This document shows, one piece after another, positions 1 through 11,859 of a stretch of DNA of 64,000 nt (positions are counted from its first letter, which is position 1; every line of letters starts with the position of its first letter). The position numbers and the translations under genes were made by a program. Origin of the DNA: Patellaria atrata CBS 101060 (taxonomy: Eukaryota; Ascomycota; Dothideomycetes; Patellariales; Patellariaceae); the NCBI GenBank assembly GCA_010093705.1, contig MU006093.1, positions 602,048-666,047 on the forward strand, given 5' to 3'. The notes below the pieces were generated by a model. The model worked only from the letters and a program-made list of their open reading frames with translations, made no database searches and had not been told where the DNA came from.

Positions 1-397
1 ACAAATATCAGAATTGAGTTTGGAACCTGGTGGTGAGGTCAAGAATAATGGTGCCACTAGTTCTAGAACTATTCCTAAAATTGCCAATAAATGCGAATCG
101 CACACAGTATATTACGTAATCGGTACTAATACGAACCTCCTACCTTAAAATTATGTGGAAGTGGATTCAAAGACATGACTACGGTACTGTCCTGAGATTT
201 GGCTAAGAATTACAATCAGGAAATAGCACATCACATGCATTGGAAGGTGTAATGGGACAATCTTTGAATATTTGTCCCCCCAATTACCTCATTTTTGCAA
301 GCCTAAGTTCATCAAACACCGCCGCAAATGCACTCATGATTTGATTTTAAGAGAGCCGTCCATAAGAACCGTAACTCATAGAACTACCCTGCTGTTA
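1..397. other. Intergenic, window left edge
   Basis: No gene is supported here. The only reading frames are short and lack recognisable motifs. The stretch lies downstream of the PARP/E2 gene, whose stop codon is at 398-400, so it probably holds that gene's 3' untranslated region. Confidence 0.5.
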
Positions 398-3300
398 TTA
401 GCCTCCGTATACCATCTCCCTGAATCCTACTGGGACAGTCCAGTTGTGAGCCTGACAAGCGCGAATATACGCCTCAACTGCTTCTCCAACATTGTAGTCG
501 CGGGGTGGACCATTCTCCAACCGTGCAGGCCTCGGTTCTAGCGAAGATATGGCAAGGCGGACTTGAAGAAGTACTGACTCAATCGAAGAAACCGCAGACC
601 ATCCGTTGTTTGTGAGCAACTATTCAAAAGTTAGCCATATTCATATCGTCAACAAGGAAGGGATAACTCACTTCCATACAAAGAGCTCCACCAGCAGTGA
701 TATGTCCACCACCGCCAGCCATGAAGCTCAGAAACCTCGGCCGAACGACGCGTACGAATGGTGGACTCATGGGGTAGTCACCACCAAAACGAAGCTCAAG
801 AACAACACTCGTGATCTTTCTATCCTTCATGTCTCTAGCAAGAGGAAGATGGGGCTCGAATGAATGCAACTCGATTATCCACTGATACAGATTCTCGCAA
901 AGCTCGGGATCGACATACCAACCCAACTCATGTAGTGGAGTTGTCTCCTGTGTTTTAATTAGAGCTTTGAGATCTGCTGTGAGCCGCTTAGTGGCATGGA
1001 TAGTCGCAAAAGCTGGTGGCTCGAGCCGCTGTAGTGTGCTTGAGTCCAAAGATCCTGGAACAAAGTCTGTCATGGCTTTTTCTGAAGCATTGCTTCCTAT
1101 CGCAGCAGATTCCTCCTCAAACAGGATCTCTAGATCCTCAATATCTGTATCAATGCTTTGAGTATCATCATCATAATCGTCATTAACAACAATGACTGTG
1201 TTAACTGTATCATCATCATCGAGGACAATTGGATCGTTTGTGGTACCCGAATTTTTTGACTTTCCCTTGTCCTTGCTCTTAAAATTTCCAGCTGATCCTG
1301 GTGCTGGTACTCGGTTGATGGTCACCGGCCTACGGGACTTGGAAACGGCACTTATGGGGATTACGATCGGTTCTCGGACACCAGTAGGTCTCATGATTGG
1401 ATCTTGTTTGTACTCAATTGCCGGTCTGGATTCCTGAAAGTTCTTTGTTTCGGAGCTCTGGACAAAGAGATATCGCGTTTGAATCCACTCTAGTTGAGAA
1501 ACAACGAGATGGGGATCCTTCGAGACGTATTCACTCGGTGCGTTGACAATTTCGTTCAAGGCCAGTGCGCATTTGATTTTCAATTGACTGTTCGGCCAAA
1601 TATACCCGTAGGCTTGTGACTGGAAGGAATACATATTAGAATATCCCATGCTAGTTTGATATTGCAGGGAATGGTACACCCCATTTCCGAAAGCACGGCC
1701 ATGAGCAATATCATTGAAATGAAGACCTTCGCGGATGATGCTATGCCAATTCGCCAAAGAACTACCGTGCCAGGCAAAAAGAGTGGGATATGTCAAGCCC
1801 AGCCGAGCTGAAGTTTGCCGGACGGAATTCAAGAACCGCCTCTCTTTATCAGGCGCACCCATGGCGAAACGGAACTGGACCCAACCGCTCATCCCATAGA
1901 CGCGTTCCTCAGCGTTCTTGTTCTTAGGTGCATTTTCAGTGACTTCCAGGTCGTCGACTTGAACGATGCACGCTCGATTAGAAGCTATGACCCATCGCAG
2001 AATCCCCAAAGCAGCCGGGGAGATGCGCTCTACCCATTTCTGCAAATCTTTCATGGGGTTCTGTAGAAGCCAACGTCGCATCTCCTGCACAGAAGGTAGC
2101 GTGTCTAGCATATCACAAATAACATCTTGCTTTTGACGGGCGCTCATGAGATCAAAATTGATGTCATATATGTAGAAACTCGCAGGTACCAATCCTGGGG
2201 TCGTTGCAGGGGTGATTAATGGCCATTGCTCTACTGGGGCAGATAGGTTGCTTGGTCCATATGATCCCACATAGTGCTGCCTCGGATCATACGTATTTAG
2301 GGGTATAGGTCCAGTAACCTTTACAGTTGGGAAGAATGTAGTCTCAACTACACGACAGTGTAGGTGTGGCTCTTTCGAATTCGGTAACTGAATCACAATC
2401 CAGCTCCCAGGAGATACGGGACACGTCGCTTGAGTGTCAAAAATGAGCTCAAGGCGAGATCTATCAAATCGCATCTCATACACCTTTGGTTGTGTGATAT
2501 TTCCGGCGGTAGCTGAAGGTGTCAGACTCGTCACAGATAATCCATTCGTGGGTGCCGTATAGTAACCTGGTACAGCGTAGTTTGCCTTCGGCGGAAGGGG
2601 TGGAGGAACTAACAATGCCAGGCCGGATGGGAAATCTTTGAGTTTCAGGGAGCGCGCACTAGCGTAACAGAAACTGACAAGTAGGTCGACCACGTGAGGT
2701 TGCGCTATGATCTCATGCTCGATACTTGGTCCAAATCCCAAACTCATATATTGATATAGACAGAGTGGACTATCGCAAACGTACGGCTTAAGCGCTTCGA
2801 GATCGTTTTCTAGCTTTGTGTGGCAATTCAAGCAAAATTCCGTACATCGAACAAAATGCCGAAGCATATATTGCATCGCAATTAGAGGAAAGGAGTGAAT
2901 ATGAGACATATTGTTTTCTCGTATGTGATCTGCGTTGACTATCGAAGGATATGCTGGATTGATTTGTTCATCGATGATGTACTTATCATTCAGCATATCA
3001 CTGTTCGTAGTATGTATTCCCATATGTTCCTGATAGAATGCCTCCGCACCTCGCCACGTCATGCCCATGTATCGAGTGTTTATAAGGTAGATCAATCGTT
3101 CATTCAAGAGGCCATTAAGAGGTTTAGAGATGAATGTTTCTCGGAAATCCTCCAAGTAAGGATCTTCGGTCTTGGAACGAGAGGAATTCTTAGTGATATC
3201 ACTAGTGTGCTTCGATAACTCTGCGAAGATCCGAATCGCTTCGCCCAGGGACGGTTTGTACGTTGGACCTATGGCAACCCGCATTTTGACCTCATCCTTA

Positions 3301-4076
3301 CTCCCTCCCGTTAACATTTCCATAGGTTTATAGCCATGTTGATAATGCAAAATAAGCACCAAGTACTCTTGCGGTTTGACTTGCCAAGCATGCATGGCTT
3401 CTTCTGAAATGCCTAGTTTTGCCACTCTGCAAGAGACTGTCACAAAACAAGGACCACCGTCTAAGAGGGAGGCAAGATGCCCAATCTTAAATCCTGCATC
3501 CTTTGCTGTCTTCAGGTCTCGACGTATGCGACTTCTTAAGGAAGACAGAATGGGCGCATTGGATGTAAAGTATTTGTACGTGCTTGCATCTGGTGCAGTG
3601 TTTCCAGCCCTATTCTCCTCCTCCTCGGAATCGCTAAAACCGTAGTTCTCACTTTCGGAATCTGAACGGTCGGCCCCCTCTTCCTGACTATCTGGCATGG
3701 GTGTATCACCATCTCTGTCCCGGGAGTCTGCCGAATCCATCGACCTAGACACGAGTTCAAGTAGTTGTATTACAGATAGACCGGAAGTGCGGGTCAAGCC
3801 CATGAGAACATTCGATATCGAGCTTGGAGCTCCATCTTCAGCAAAGACGTGATAATCGTGAGTTGAGGGATAATCAGAGACGTCGGGTATTATCGCAGAA
3901 ATAGTGTATGATAGTCCCTCTTCCTTGGGAGCAAGATTGAATGTGAACTGTCCATCATCTTCTCCCTTTTGTACGTTAGATATGTAAGGAATATTTACAC
4001 CTTGGATAGCAATTTTTAAGTCGGCAATGAAAGATTTTCGCGGCATTGCTTCGAGGTAACGGCTGCTTGAGGTCAA
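398..4076 (-). CDS. PARP catalytic domain plus E2 (UBE2Q-like) fusion protein
   Basis: Two exons, complement(398..619, 672..4076), give 1208 aa. The 52-bp intron (620-671) interrupts the E2 motif and splicing restores ALCMELLTNNGW. The N-terminal third is acidic. A PARP catalytic domain lies near residues 740-900: His770 in WHGSS and Tyr801 in GNGVYHS match the first two NAD-binding positions, but Arg868 (TRYLFV) sits where PARP1-type enzymes carry the catalytic Glu. The C-terminal 200 residues form a UBC fold with candidate active Cys1133, closest in pattern to UBE2Q. Known family: fungal proteins pairing PARP and UBC modules. Inference: mono-ADP-ribosylation or NAD binding coupled to ubiquitin transfer; poly-ADP-ribosylation is unlikely without the Glu. 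The gene diverges from the COG-like gene across 817 bp. Start: the ATG giving MTSSSRYLEAMPRKSF; a second ATG ten codons later is possible. Confidence 0.85.
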
Positions 4077-4893
4077 CGGTTAGGTTAAAACAGTTTGGGG
4101 TAAGAATCGTATTCCATGGAGGATCTGTTACGAGGAAGTGTAGGGATGACTAGAAGTTTGGAGAGAGCGCGTGTGTTTTAAATAAGTTGGAAAGAAGGCA
4201 TACACATCTTATTGTGCAGATACAGCTCTAGATGTCTTCGATGATATTGGTAGTTCAAGCAACCAGATGGTTAAGGGCGCCCAACGCTACCTCGACTCGA
4301 GCGAGAACTAATCTTGGAGATTGAAGTAAAGTGACGAGCCCGTAGAATGCTGCACTATTAAGACTTGGGACTTGGTCAGAGCATCACAGTTCAACGTTGC
4401 TTACGGACAATGTAAGTGAGAGGTGCAAACAACCCAGTCGTTGTGTGCTGTCAAGTGAAGGACGTGGTGAACCGAAGGTAAAGACCAAACCTACATGGCA
4501 TGAAATTTAAGAATTAATTGTATTTGTACGTTTCTGAGGCTACGAAGACTGAAAGTAAGGTAAAAGAGTGAATTGTGGCCAACAGGCAGCAGACCTCACA
4601 AGGCTTTGAGATCTGATGAGGTAGCACAGCTGTGTGGGCAGGAAAGGTGATGTAGTCCCTTGTTGCAGGTTGAACTAGTACAGTACTAGCTATCTACAGC
4701 CTAGTCTAATTCTAGGCGTTAGATACCTTACCCATCAGCAAAACCTTTCCCAAACTCAACCTAGTCTCGCCTACCACCAAACCTTCTTCCGTTAGACTGT
4801 TCTGTATATTATCTTGTTTCTGCCCTATCCAGAATATCAATTAACAACCTCAGATGATCCAAGTCATCCTCAGCTTAATGCTCACGTATTCTA
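4077..4893. promoter_or_regulatory. Divergent intergenic region
   Basis: This spacer separates the divergent PARP/E2 and COG-like genes and should hold both promoters. No ORF of note. It carries a GTACAGTAC palindrome-like 9-mer at 4678-4686, one of several in noncoding parts of the window. Confidence 0.4.
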
Positions 4894-5949
4894 ATGGCGG
4901 TCACGATAGATGACGAGAACATACGAGCCAAACCGGTGACGAGTCATGTCTCGGATCCAGGTCTACGGCCGTTCCTCCAACCAGATTTTGATACCGCCGA
5001 CTACCTTAACTCTGCATTATCGAACCTATCGCTATCGTCTACTTCTAGACTCGCAAAACAGACCAATTCCGTCTCCCTCTCAGAGCTTTCTTCCGAAACC
5101 CAGACTCTTCTTTCCACCCTCAATGCTCAGAGCAGCCGGTTGACAAACACACTTACTCAATTGACGGATGATATATTGAGGGCAGGAGGAAGATTGGCCT
5201 ATCAAGTTGAACTATTACGCGGAGAGACGGTCGGGCTCGTGGAAACCCTTTCGGAGACGCTGCAGGATGATATACTACGGTTTGTCCCTGAGGGTATCGA
5301 GCTTGAGAGTGCGACGAAAGACAACGCAGATATCAAAACCGACGAGGGGCACAATGATGTCAAAGCAGAGACGGAACCTGATACTACGGATCTATCAAAA
5401 TCAACACCACCCATAAAAGAAAACGGTCCGCAACCTGCTCATATCACTCAGTTACGCACGTTGACAGCTGTGAAATCGCGCTTAGAAGGCGTTATCAAGG
5501 TGTTCGGAGAAGCCATGCAGTGGACATTGCCCCCCTCCGAAGTGTCTATTACGTCTTCTCTCATCTCAGTTTCGGCACCTGAACCAGATTCGAAAAGCCA
5601 GAGCCGTGAAGAGCGAGGGCGAGAGTTTGCAGAAAAACTACGCGCAGAGATTGCTGATATTGTTATCGGCAGTACTAGTCAGGATGATAACGGTTTTGAT
5701 GGCGCTATGGCACGCATCAATACCCTTAGGGAACTATCTAAAGTCTGGAAAGGCACTGCAGAGGAGAAGGCTCGGACCAGGTTTGTCGACGGGTTGGTCA
5801 AACTTGCGGAAGAGAGACAGAAATCTCTCGAACGTAGCGGAAAGTCCCACGTCAGACCAACTGCTCGCAACTCTTCACCAAAGAAGCAAGGAACTCGGGG
5901 CTTCTTGGAAAATTTACAAAATATCCGGAACAATATTTACCTCGATTGA
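4894..5949 (+). CDS. Conserved oligomeric Golgi complex subunit 7-like protein
   Basis: A single exon of 351 aa. The N-terminus has the pattern FLQPDFDTADYLNSAL, which resembles the opening of COG-complex subunits (F-x-DFD followed by a short helix), and is followed by a Ser/Thr-rich helical region with heptad-like spacing typical of a tethering coiled coil (about residues 60-130). A charged linker follows, and the C-terminus is basic. COG subunits act in retrograde vesicle tethering at the Golgi. The length is short compared with animal COG7 but close to compact fungal members. No signal peptide or membrane segment. Other possibilities are COG5 or a COG-unrelated coiled-coil protein; the assignment rests on the N-terminal motif only. 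Confidence 0.55.
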   Translation: MAVTIDDENIRAKPVTSHVSDPGLRPFLQPDFDTADYLNSALSNLSLSSTSRLAKQTNSVSLSELSSETQTLLSTLNAQSSRLTNTLTQLTDDILRAGGRLAYQVELLRGETVGLVETLSETLQDDILRFVPEGIELESATKDNADIKTDEGHNDVKAETEPDTTDLSKSTPPIKENGPQPAHITQLRTLTAVKSRLEGVIKVFGEAMQWTLPPSEVSITSSLISVSAPEPDSKSQSREERGREFAEKLRAEIADIVIGSTSQDDNGFDGAMARINTLRELSKVWKGTAEEKARTRFVDGLVKLAEERQKSLERSGKSHVRPTARNSSPKKQGTRGFLENLQNIRNNIYLD

Positions 5950-6595
5950 GTGATGACCCCTTGAAGCAAGTACTACCTCTAGGTGGATATGGAGCCTGAA
6001 TGGTACCTACGCAGGGAGGTAGCTCGACTATTATTACTTCAAACTAGATAACACCTCTAACACGGTCTTGCCGCGATTGTACGGTTATTCTGAAAACAGA
6101 ATTTTTGAGCTAGCTTGTACGGAGTACTGTACAAGATCGGCCAGATAATCGCAATCCATGGTAACCGTGCTTCATACAGTAACCGTACAGCAAGTTCGTA
6201 TCACCAAATACGAGAGGAGGACGGCATATTCACAACCATACCGTAGTGGCTGATCTTCTTCCCTCGGCTTTGCGTACATAGAGTATACCGTATCGTTATA
6301 CCGTACAAACCGAGCCATTCATGTATTCATCTAGATTGTATTTTATTCTCATCCCGTACGAGCCGGTCCTGTATCATCATCGATAATTTCAACTCGAATA
6401 TTTACGTTGCTAAGAAAGGTGGATTCCTAGATCACGTGTTGATCGCATAGAACTACAAACCCTGTAGCTCCTCTGGTGGGGTTTCCGTTTACCAGGAATG
6501 ACCTTCGAAACCAAATGCAAGATGCAACCCTATGAGACTCACAGATAAAAAGCTCAACAACTCAGAATTGCTACCTCAGTTCCCTTTCCAACAGA
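5950..6595. other. Intergenic region
   Basis: No coding potential. It contains several short inverted GTAC-rich motifs, including CTTGTAC/GTACAAG arms around 6114-6135 with a GTACTGTAC core at 6124-6132. It presumably includes the COG-like gene's 3' UTR and the upstream region of the oxidase-like pseudogene. Confidence 0.4.
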
Positions 6596-7741
6596 ATGGC
6601 AACCCTACCGTATCCCCAACGTCCCATCATAATCCTCGGCGCCGGCATCATCGGACTCACTGCGGCTCACACTCTTCTGCAACACGGATTCCATGTCATA
6701 CTCGTAGCTGCATTCTTGCCGGGTGACACCAGTCACCTGTATGCGAGTGCATGGGCCGGAGCGGCATGGTAAGCTCCCCGATTACCCCAGGAATCGAAGT
6801 GTTCGTGTGATTGCGGGGAAAGCTTCCTTTATTTAATTTCTCCCCCGTTGCGGGGTAGGCATGCGGCTGCGAATGTCTCGGACGAGAAAAAGGGCATACA
6901 GGTTATGTCGCATCGGGTACTGAGAAAGTTAGCGAGGGAGGAGCCTGAGGTAGGGGTTAGGGTTGTAAGATCACGTGAGTATTTGAAGGATGTACCTGAT
7001 GAGAAAGGGTCGATTTGGGAGAAGAAAGTACTGTCAAATGTGAGTATCTCTTGATGTTCTGCGATGAAATATTTTCTGATGTTTCAGTTCCGGGTATTAG
7101 CTAGAGGAGAGTTCCCGGAAAATTTCGCCGCCGGATGGGAATATGATGGAATTGTCATTGACCCCACAAAACATTTACCATGGCTGATGAAGAGTATTGA
7201 TGCTGCTGGAGGACAGTCCATACAAAGGAGGGTCAGATCAGTCTTGGACTTATTCTACTCCTTTCCAGAAACTTATATCATCATCAATTGCAGCGGGTTG
7301 GGGAGTAAAGAGCTCGGAGGTGTGAATGATAGGAATTGCTTCCCGGAACGGGGCCAAAACGTCTTATTGTAAACGAATGACACAAGCTCAAGTTATTTTA
7401 GAAACGGAAAAGAGTATACTTATATCATTCCTCGGCCGATGAGAGGCATACTCGTGCTGGGCGGCGTAAAGCAGAGGGACAATATTTCCTCCGATATCGA
7501 TATGGATATTGTGCGAAACGAGATCTTAAGGGCACATCGATCAGCTCCTGAAGTCGTTCCAAAAGACCCTCCAGCAAGCTCCCTCGATTACATTGTTGGG
7601 ATCAGACCTTCGAGGGATGGCGGGTTTCAACTAAAGAAAGAGACTATAGGACTCTATACTCCTCTTCATGCCTATGAATTCGGTGGTCAGGGCTATGCAT
7701 ACTCCTATAGCGTTGCCTACGCAATTGTTGCGGATGGGTGA
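6596..7741 (+). pseudogene. D-amino-acid oxidase-like FAD oxidoreductase with one in-frame stop
   Basis: Three exons, join(6596..6768, 6859..7039, 7088..7741), keep one frame of about 320 codons interrupted only by TAA at 7370-7372. The N-terminus has the Rossmann FAD motif ILGAGIIGL. The segment SAWAGAAWHAAA matches the DAAO family's flavin-binding region, as does RGQNVLL just before the stop. After the stop the same frame continues with YIIPRP, LVLGG, VGIRPSR and HAYEFGGQGY, all family-typical and apparently intact. Active enzymes deaminate D-amino acids with FAD. No C-terminal peroxisome SKL-like signal is visible. A 33-bp GT-AG segment (7369-7401) would remove the stop in frame but is too short for a normal fungal intron. 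Either a very recent pseudogene, a strain-specific null, or a base error. Confidence 0.7.
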
Positions 7742-8530
7742 AGAGACCGAATTTGATAACATGGTACGGAGCAAGTTGTAGCTTGAGACTTGAGACTCCG
7801 ACCGTATCGAATATCTAATAGGTAAGGATACTATGTCGAAATATCTAAGAATCACCTCTTTTTTAAATAAGGGAGATCTCGAGATACTTTGTATGTACCT
7901 TACGCATAGTATCTGAGAGCGGATGGTCGTCGGAAAACTCGGGTGGCAAGCGCCAAGACAGATTTCCAGGGGCGTGAACAGGTTTCACAAAAATTATGTG
8001 CTGTCGTAGTGTTTCTCAACTCCTCCAACCTCCTCATAGTTCCTTATCTAGAAAGCCCGGTAAGGCAACCTCAACGCTTCTGTGCAATCAGAACAGCGTG
8101 TATGCCATAGGGCTAAGGTCTGAAATCCAGGAACAGAAGTACAGGACGTGAAAATACAATCTGAAAATAGATACCCAATCATACCCTTGCGGGTAATGAG
8201 CAGACTAATATGGATCGAATCTTCCCTTTATACGCAAATCACCGTTAGGCGCTTGTTCCCGTGGTTCAGGGTAGTATCAAGGTTCTATTTCATTGCATCA
8301 TACTGTTCTTTGTATGTCAACTGTCTCAAAATGCTATATCTCGTGGCACTGTGGCAGTCGCTCTCCGTACGCCGAAATCAACTGTTCGTTCTAGAAAAGG
8401 CAAGGGCTTCTTTATTATTTAGTATCTTCGCATTCGCTCTAAAAACCGCCTAAGTAATTCAACCCTAAGTCTACATTCTTTACAAACCTATGAATATCAC
8501 GTATGAAACATATAGGGACTGACTTTAACT
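7742..8530. other. Intergenic region
   Basis: No supportable gene. A 101-codon frame at 8148-8453 is hydrophobic and motif-free and is considered chance. The stretch precedes the GH64 gene and should hold its promoter. Confidence 0.4.
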
Positions 8531-9799
8531 ATGTGCAGCAATATGGGCTCCTTACTCGACAAGATCAGGAACCGACTTGGCCTATTCAAAAGAACTAACA
8601 CGCCACAACCACCCCAAGAGAATCAACGGCGAGGCGATGACCAGCAGGTTCCTATGCCTAAGGTGACTTCCGGGACTCTACGAGTAGATCTTGCCAACCA
8701 GACATCCTCCAACAGAGTTTATGCATATATTACCGGCCGCGCTATTGACAACAACAATGCTCTATTCCTCCTAAGATCGGACGGCAAAACACCCTTCTAT
8801 CCATCATCTCCTTCTGCTATCGGCTCCAATTTGCCTGCGGACATTGCTATTTCACTCGGCGGCCCTGGGAACACTATACATTGCATTATACCTCGAATTG
8901 CTGGAGGTAGGATTTGGTTCTCTGTTGACCAACCTCTCGTATTCAAACTCAATCCCGGTCCCGCGCTGGTTGAGCCCTCCGTGACAAATCCCACTGATCC
9001 CAATATCAACATCAACTGGTCATTCGCAGAATTCACGTACAATTCTTTCCAGCTATTTGCAAATATCACGTACGTTGACTTCGTTGGTGTACCTATCGCC
9101 CTAACCCTTACCGGTGATGGTCACCCAACTCAACACGTCTCTGGGATGCGCGAAAACGGAGTAGACCTTGTCGCCAACGGACTGAGAGCTCAAGAAGCTA
9201 AAGACGGTCGGAAGTGGAGCGCGTTGATTGTTCAATCAGGAGGTCGTAACCTTCGTGTTCTGAGCCCGAATAATGTTCACATGGCAAACCCCGACCTATT
9301 CAAAAATTACTGGGACCCATATGTTGACCAAGTATGGAATCATTACCGCTCCGTTGACGTTGCTATCAACACTCAGGCAGGCTATGGAAACGTTAGAGGT
9401 AGGGTAGCAAACAACAATCAACTCGCCTTCCAAGGAGCCGGTGGGTTCAATAGACCGTCCGCGATGGATATCTTCAGTAGCAATACCGGTCCCTTTGCTA
9501 CTGGAAGTAATCAGGAGAGGAATACGGTCATTCCGCGTCTCGCTGCTGCGTTCAATCGTTCCACATTGCTGCTATCCAATAACCACCCCAACGGAGTTCG
9601 AGCAGATCAGTATTATAAGAACCCCATAACGAACCATTACTCTCGCATTGTGCATGAAACGAACTTGGACAAGAAGGGTTATGGGTTCCCTTATGACGAT
9701 GTCACGCCTGATGGAGGGGAAGGACAGGAAGGGGCTGTTGCTAGTGGAAACCCTACGTTGTTCACTCTTACTGTTGGTGGCCGTAACGCTCATACGTAA
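8531..9799 (+). CDS. Glycoside hydrolase family 64-type (beta-1,3-glucanase) protein
   Basis: A single-exon gene of 422 aa. After a basic, Pro/Gln-rich leader of about 50 residues, the sequence LRVDLANQTSSNRVYAYITG opens a thaumatin-like beta-barrel region. WFSVDQPL, then INWSFAEFTYN and ANITYVDFVGVPIAL, are typical of GH64 laminaripentaose-producing beta-1,3-glucanases and fungal relatives. The acidic catalytic pair is presumably the E of the SFAEFTYN segment and the D of TYVDFVG. No signal peptide is visible, as in many fungal members, so secretion is uncertain. Likely role: cleavage of beta-1,3-glucan during wall remodelling or against other fungi. An alternative start lies four codons downstream. 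Confidence 0.8.
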   Translation: MCSNMGSLLDKIRNRLGLFKRTNTPQPPQENQRRGDDQQVPMPKVTSGTLRVDLANQTSSNRVYAYITGRAIDNNNALFLLRSDGKTPFYPSSPSAIGSNLPADIAISLGGPGNTIHCIIPRIAGGRIWFSVDQPLVFKLNPGPALVEPSVTNPTDPNININWSFAEFTYNSFQLFANITYVDFVGVPIALTLTGDGHPTQHVSGMRENGVDLVANGLRAQEAKDGRKWSALIVQSGGRNLRVLSPNNVHMANPDLFKNYWDPYVDQVWNHYRSVDVAINTQAGYGNVRGRVANNNQLAFQGAGGFNRPSAMDIFSSNTGPFATGSNQERNTVIPRLAAAFNRSTLLLSNNHPNGVRADQYYKNPITNHYSRIVHETNLDKKGYGFPYDDVTPDGGEGQEGAVASGNPTLFTLTVGGRNAHT

Positions 9800-10341
9800 A
9801 TATTTCCGGTATTAGCGGAGGTGGTCGGTCAGTTCCGACATCTTGTATAAGAGGGCTATTGAGCGAGCATTTTATGGTTACTTTATTGATTTCATATGAT
9901 AGCAAGCGGTTTGGAATTTCACTTCTTCTTGGTCCCCTAGCTTCCTATCCTTCCATTCTATTCGTTATGTCCAAACTCATGCCAAATTGACGACAACAGC
10001 TCTTCAGATTTGCGATATTTTACCTTTGTGGTTCGAAATATATTTGCCGTCATATATGGTACTGTATAACTATAACATATATACAAGTACCTTAGAAGAT
10101 GACGAGGCTTGATAGAAATGACATTATATTTCTATATTAATCGTGCAAGTTTGCTTTTTGATGATGTGGTTCTGACTTCTAACTTCTAACGAACGCGCGA
10201 CGCGTCAAGACGGGAATGGCTGGTATGAAACCCTTTTGGAGCTTGGGTCGCATGGTGGAGTGAGCTTCACGATTTTCGAAAGTCCGAAATGTACTCTCCG
10301 GCTCGAAAGAACTTCTTTCCAATTCAAAATCATAATTCAAA
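9800..10341. other. Intergenic region
   Basis: Noncoding spacer between co-oriented genes, AT-rich near 10020-10140. Nothing else is seen. Confidence 0.4.
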
Positions 10342-11859
10342 ATGAAAGTCCTCAAATCATCGTTATTTAGCTGTATTTCCTGTAGGAATCATCTCTTTAG
10401 GACCTTTGAGCTACCGCCAATGCACACTTCCATGCGATCATATACCCGACCGTCAATTGCTCCGAAACCGTATCTCGATATAAAACATATTCGTCAGAAC
10501 CCAGGACTGTATGCTCAGAACTGCATTGACCGTAATTACAAGGCACAAAGCAATCATTCATGGCGGATACTGGAGCTATTCGAGCAATGGAAATTATGTC
10601 AAGAAGCTGGAAGAGGACTGCGAGAGCGAAGCAATGCTCTTCGCGCACAACTATCTTCTCCGTCCGAGTCGTCCTCTACGACCAGAGACAGCATACTGCA
10701 AAAGTCGAGAGAAGTTAAGGGCAAATTAGGAACAATTGAGCAGAAAGAGAAGTCCCTGCAGGATGAAATGGAATACCTTGCATTGCAGCTTCCCAATCTC
10801 AGTAGCGTACAAACTCCGACTGGAAACGTCCCTGAGGTCTTGGGATACATTAATGAGCCCTTGAAGCTAGAATCCACTGGAACGGACAGAATATGCCGGT
10901 CGCATGTACACATAGGATCAGAGCTCAGGTTGATGGATTTTGCTGGAGCCGCAACCGCATCCGGTTGGGGCTGGTATTATTTGATAAACGAGGGCGCTCT
11001 CTTGGAACAGGCTCTTGTTCAATACGCGTTAAATGTTGCTATGCGGAGAGGATGGAACGTTGTATCACCGCCGTCGATCGTATACTCCCACATTGCCGCT
11101 GCCTGCGGCTTCCAGCCAAGAGACCAGCATGGGGAGCAGCAAATCTATAGCATAGAGCAAGCAGAAAAGGACAAAGCAAAACCACCACTGGTACTCGCCG
11201 GTACGGCCGAAATACCATTGGCCGGAATGAAGGCAGGTGAATATCTTGAGGAGTCCGAATTGCCATTAAAAACAGTAGGTATTAGCCGGTGTTATAGGGC
11301 GGAGACTGGGGCCCGTGGTGTGGATACCAAAGGCCTCTACAGAGTTCATGAATTCACAAAGGTCGAATTATTCGCTTGGACTTTGCCGGACCTACCTTCG
11401 GAGGAGCACTTTACAACGAATGACGAATTACACTCAACAGTCGTTTTCGATGAGATAATATCCATACAGAAAGAGATCCTTGAGAACCTTGGACTTCACT
11501 GTCGGATTCTGGAAATGCCCTCGGCTGACCTTGGCGCAAGCGCTGTCAGAAAACAAGACATTGAGGCTTTCTTCCCTTCGCGGAGAGCAAAGGACGAAGG
11601 TTGGGGTGAAGTAACTTCAGCTTCTATCTGTACAGACTACCAAAGCCGCAGACTGGGGACAAGAGTGCGGTTCTCAAAACAGTGTAGGAAATTTGACTTC
11701 CCTCATACTGTTAACGGAACTGCTCTTGCTGTACCACGAGTAATTGCCGCCATACTGGAAAAACACTGGAGTGAGAACGACAAGTCGGTGACTATCCCTG
11801 AGGTATTAAGACCATATATGGGTGGCGTTGAAGTAATACGAAAGCGAAAATTATCATAA
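10342..11859 (+). CDS. DIA4: Seryl-tRNA synthetase, mitochondrial
   Basis: One exon encodes 505 aa. The Arg/Ser/Cys-rich first 35 residues look like a mitochondrial targeting peptide. Residues 50-160 form the long helical tRNA-binding arm. The class II core follows: motif 2 around residues 318-325 (RCYRAETGARG) and motif 3 around 458-470 (VNGTALAVPRVIAAIL). LAGTAEIPLAG matches the serine/ATP site of SerRS (TAE loop). The enzyme charges mitochondrial tRNA-Ser with serine. Length agrees with fungal DIA4 orthologues. The ATG at 10342 is taken because it gives the presequence. Confidence 0.93.
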   Translation: MKVLKSSLFSCISCRNHLFRTFELPPMHTSMRSYTRPSIAPKPYLDIKHIRQNPGLYAQNCIDRNYKAQSNHSWRILELFEQWKLCQEAGRGLRERSNALRAQLSSPSESSSTTRDSILQKSREVKGKLGTIEQKEKSLQDEMEYLALQLPNLSSVQTPTGNVPEVLGYINEPLKLESTGTDRICRSHVHIGSELRLMDFAGAATASGWGWYYLINEGALLEQALVQYALNVAMRRGWNVVSPPSIVYSHIAAACGFQPRDQHGEQQIYSIEQAEKDKAKPPLVLAGTAEIPLAGMKAGEYLEESELPLKTVGISRCYRAETGARGVDTKGLYRVHEFTKVELFAWTLPDLPSEEHFTTNDELHSTVVFDEIISIQKEILENLGLHCRILEMPSADLGASAVRKQDIEAFFPSRRAKDEGWGEVTSASICTDYQSRRLGTRVRFSKQCRKFDFPHTVNGTALAVPRVIAAILEKHWSENDKSVTIPEVLRPYMGGVEVIRKRKLS

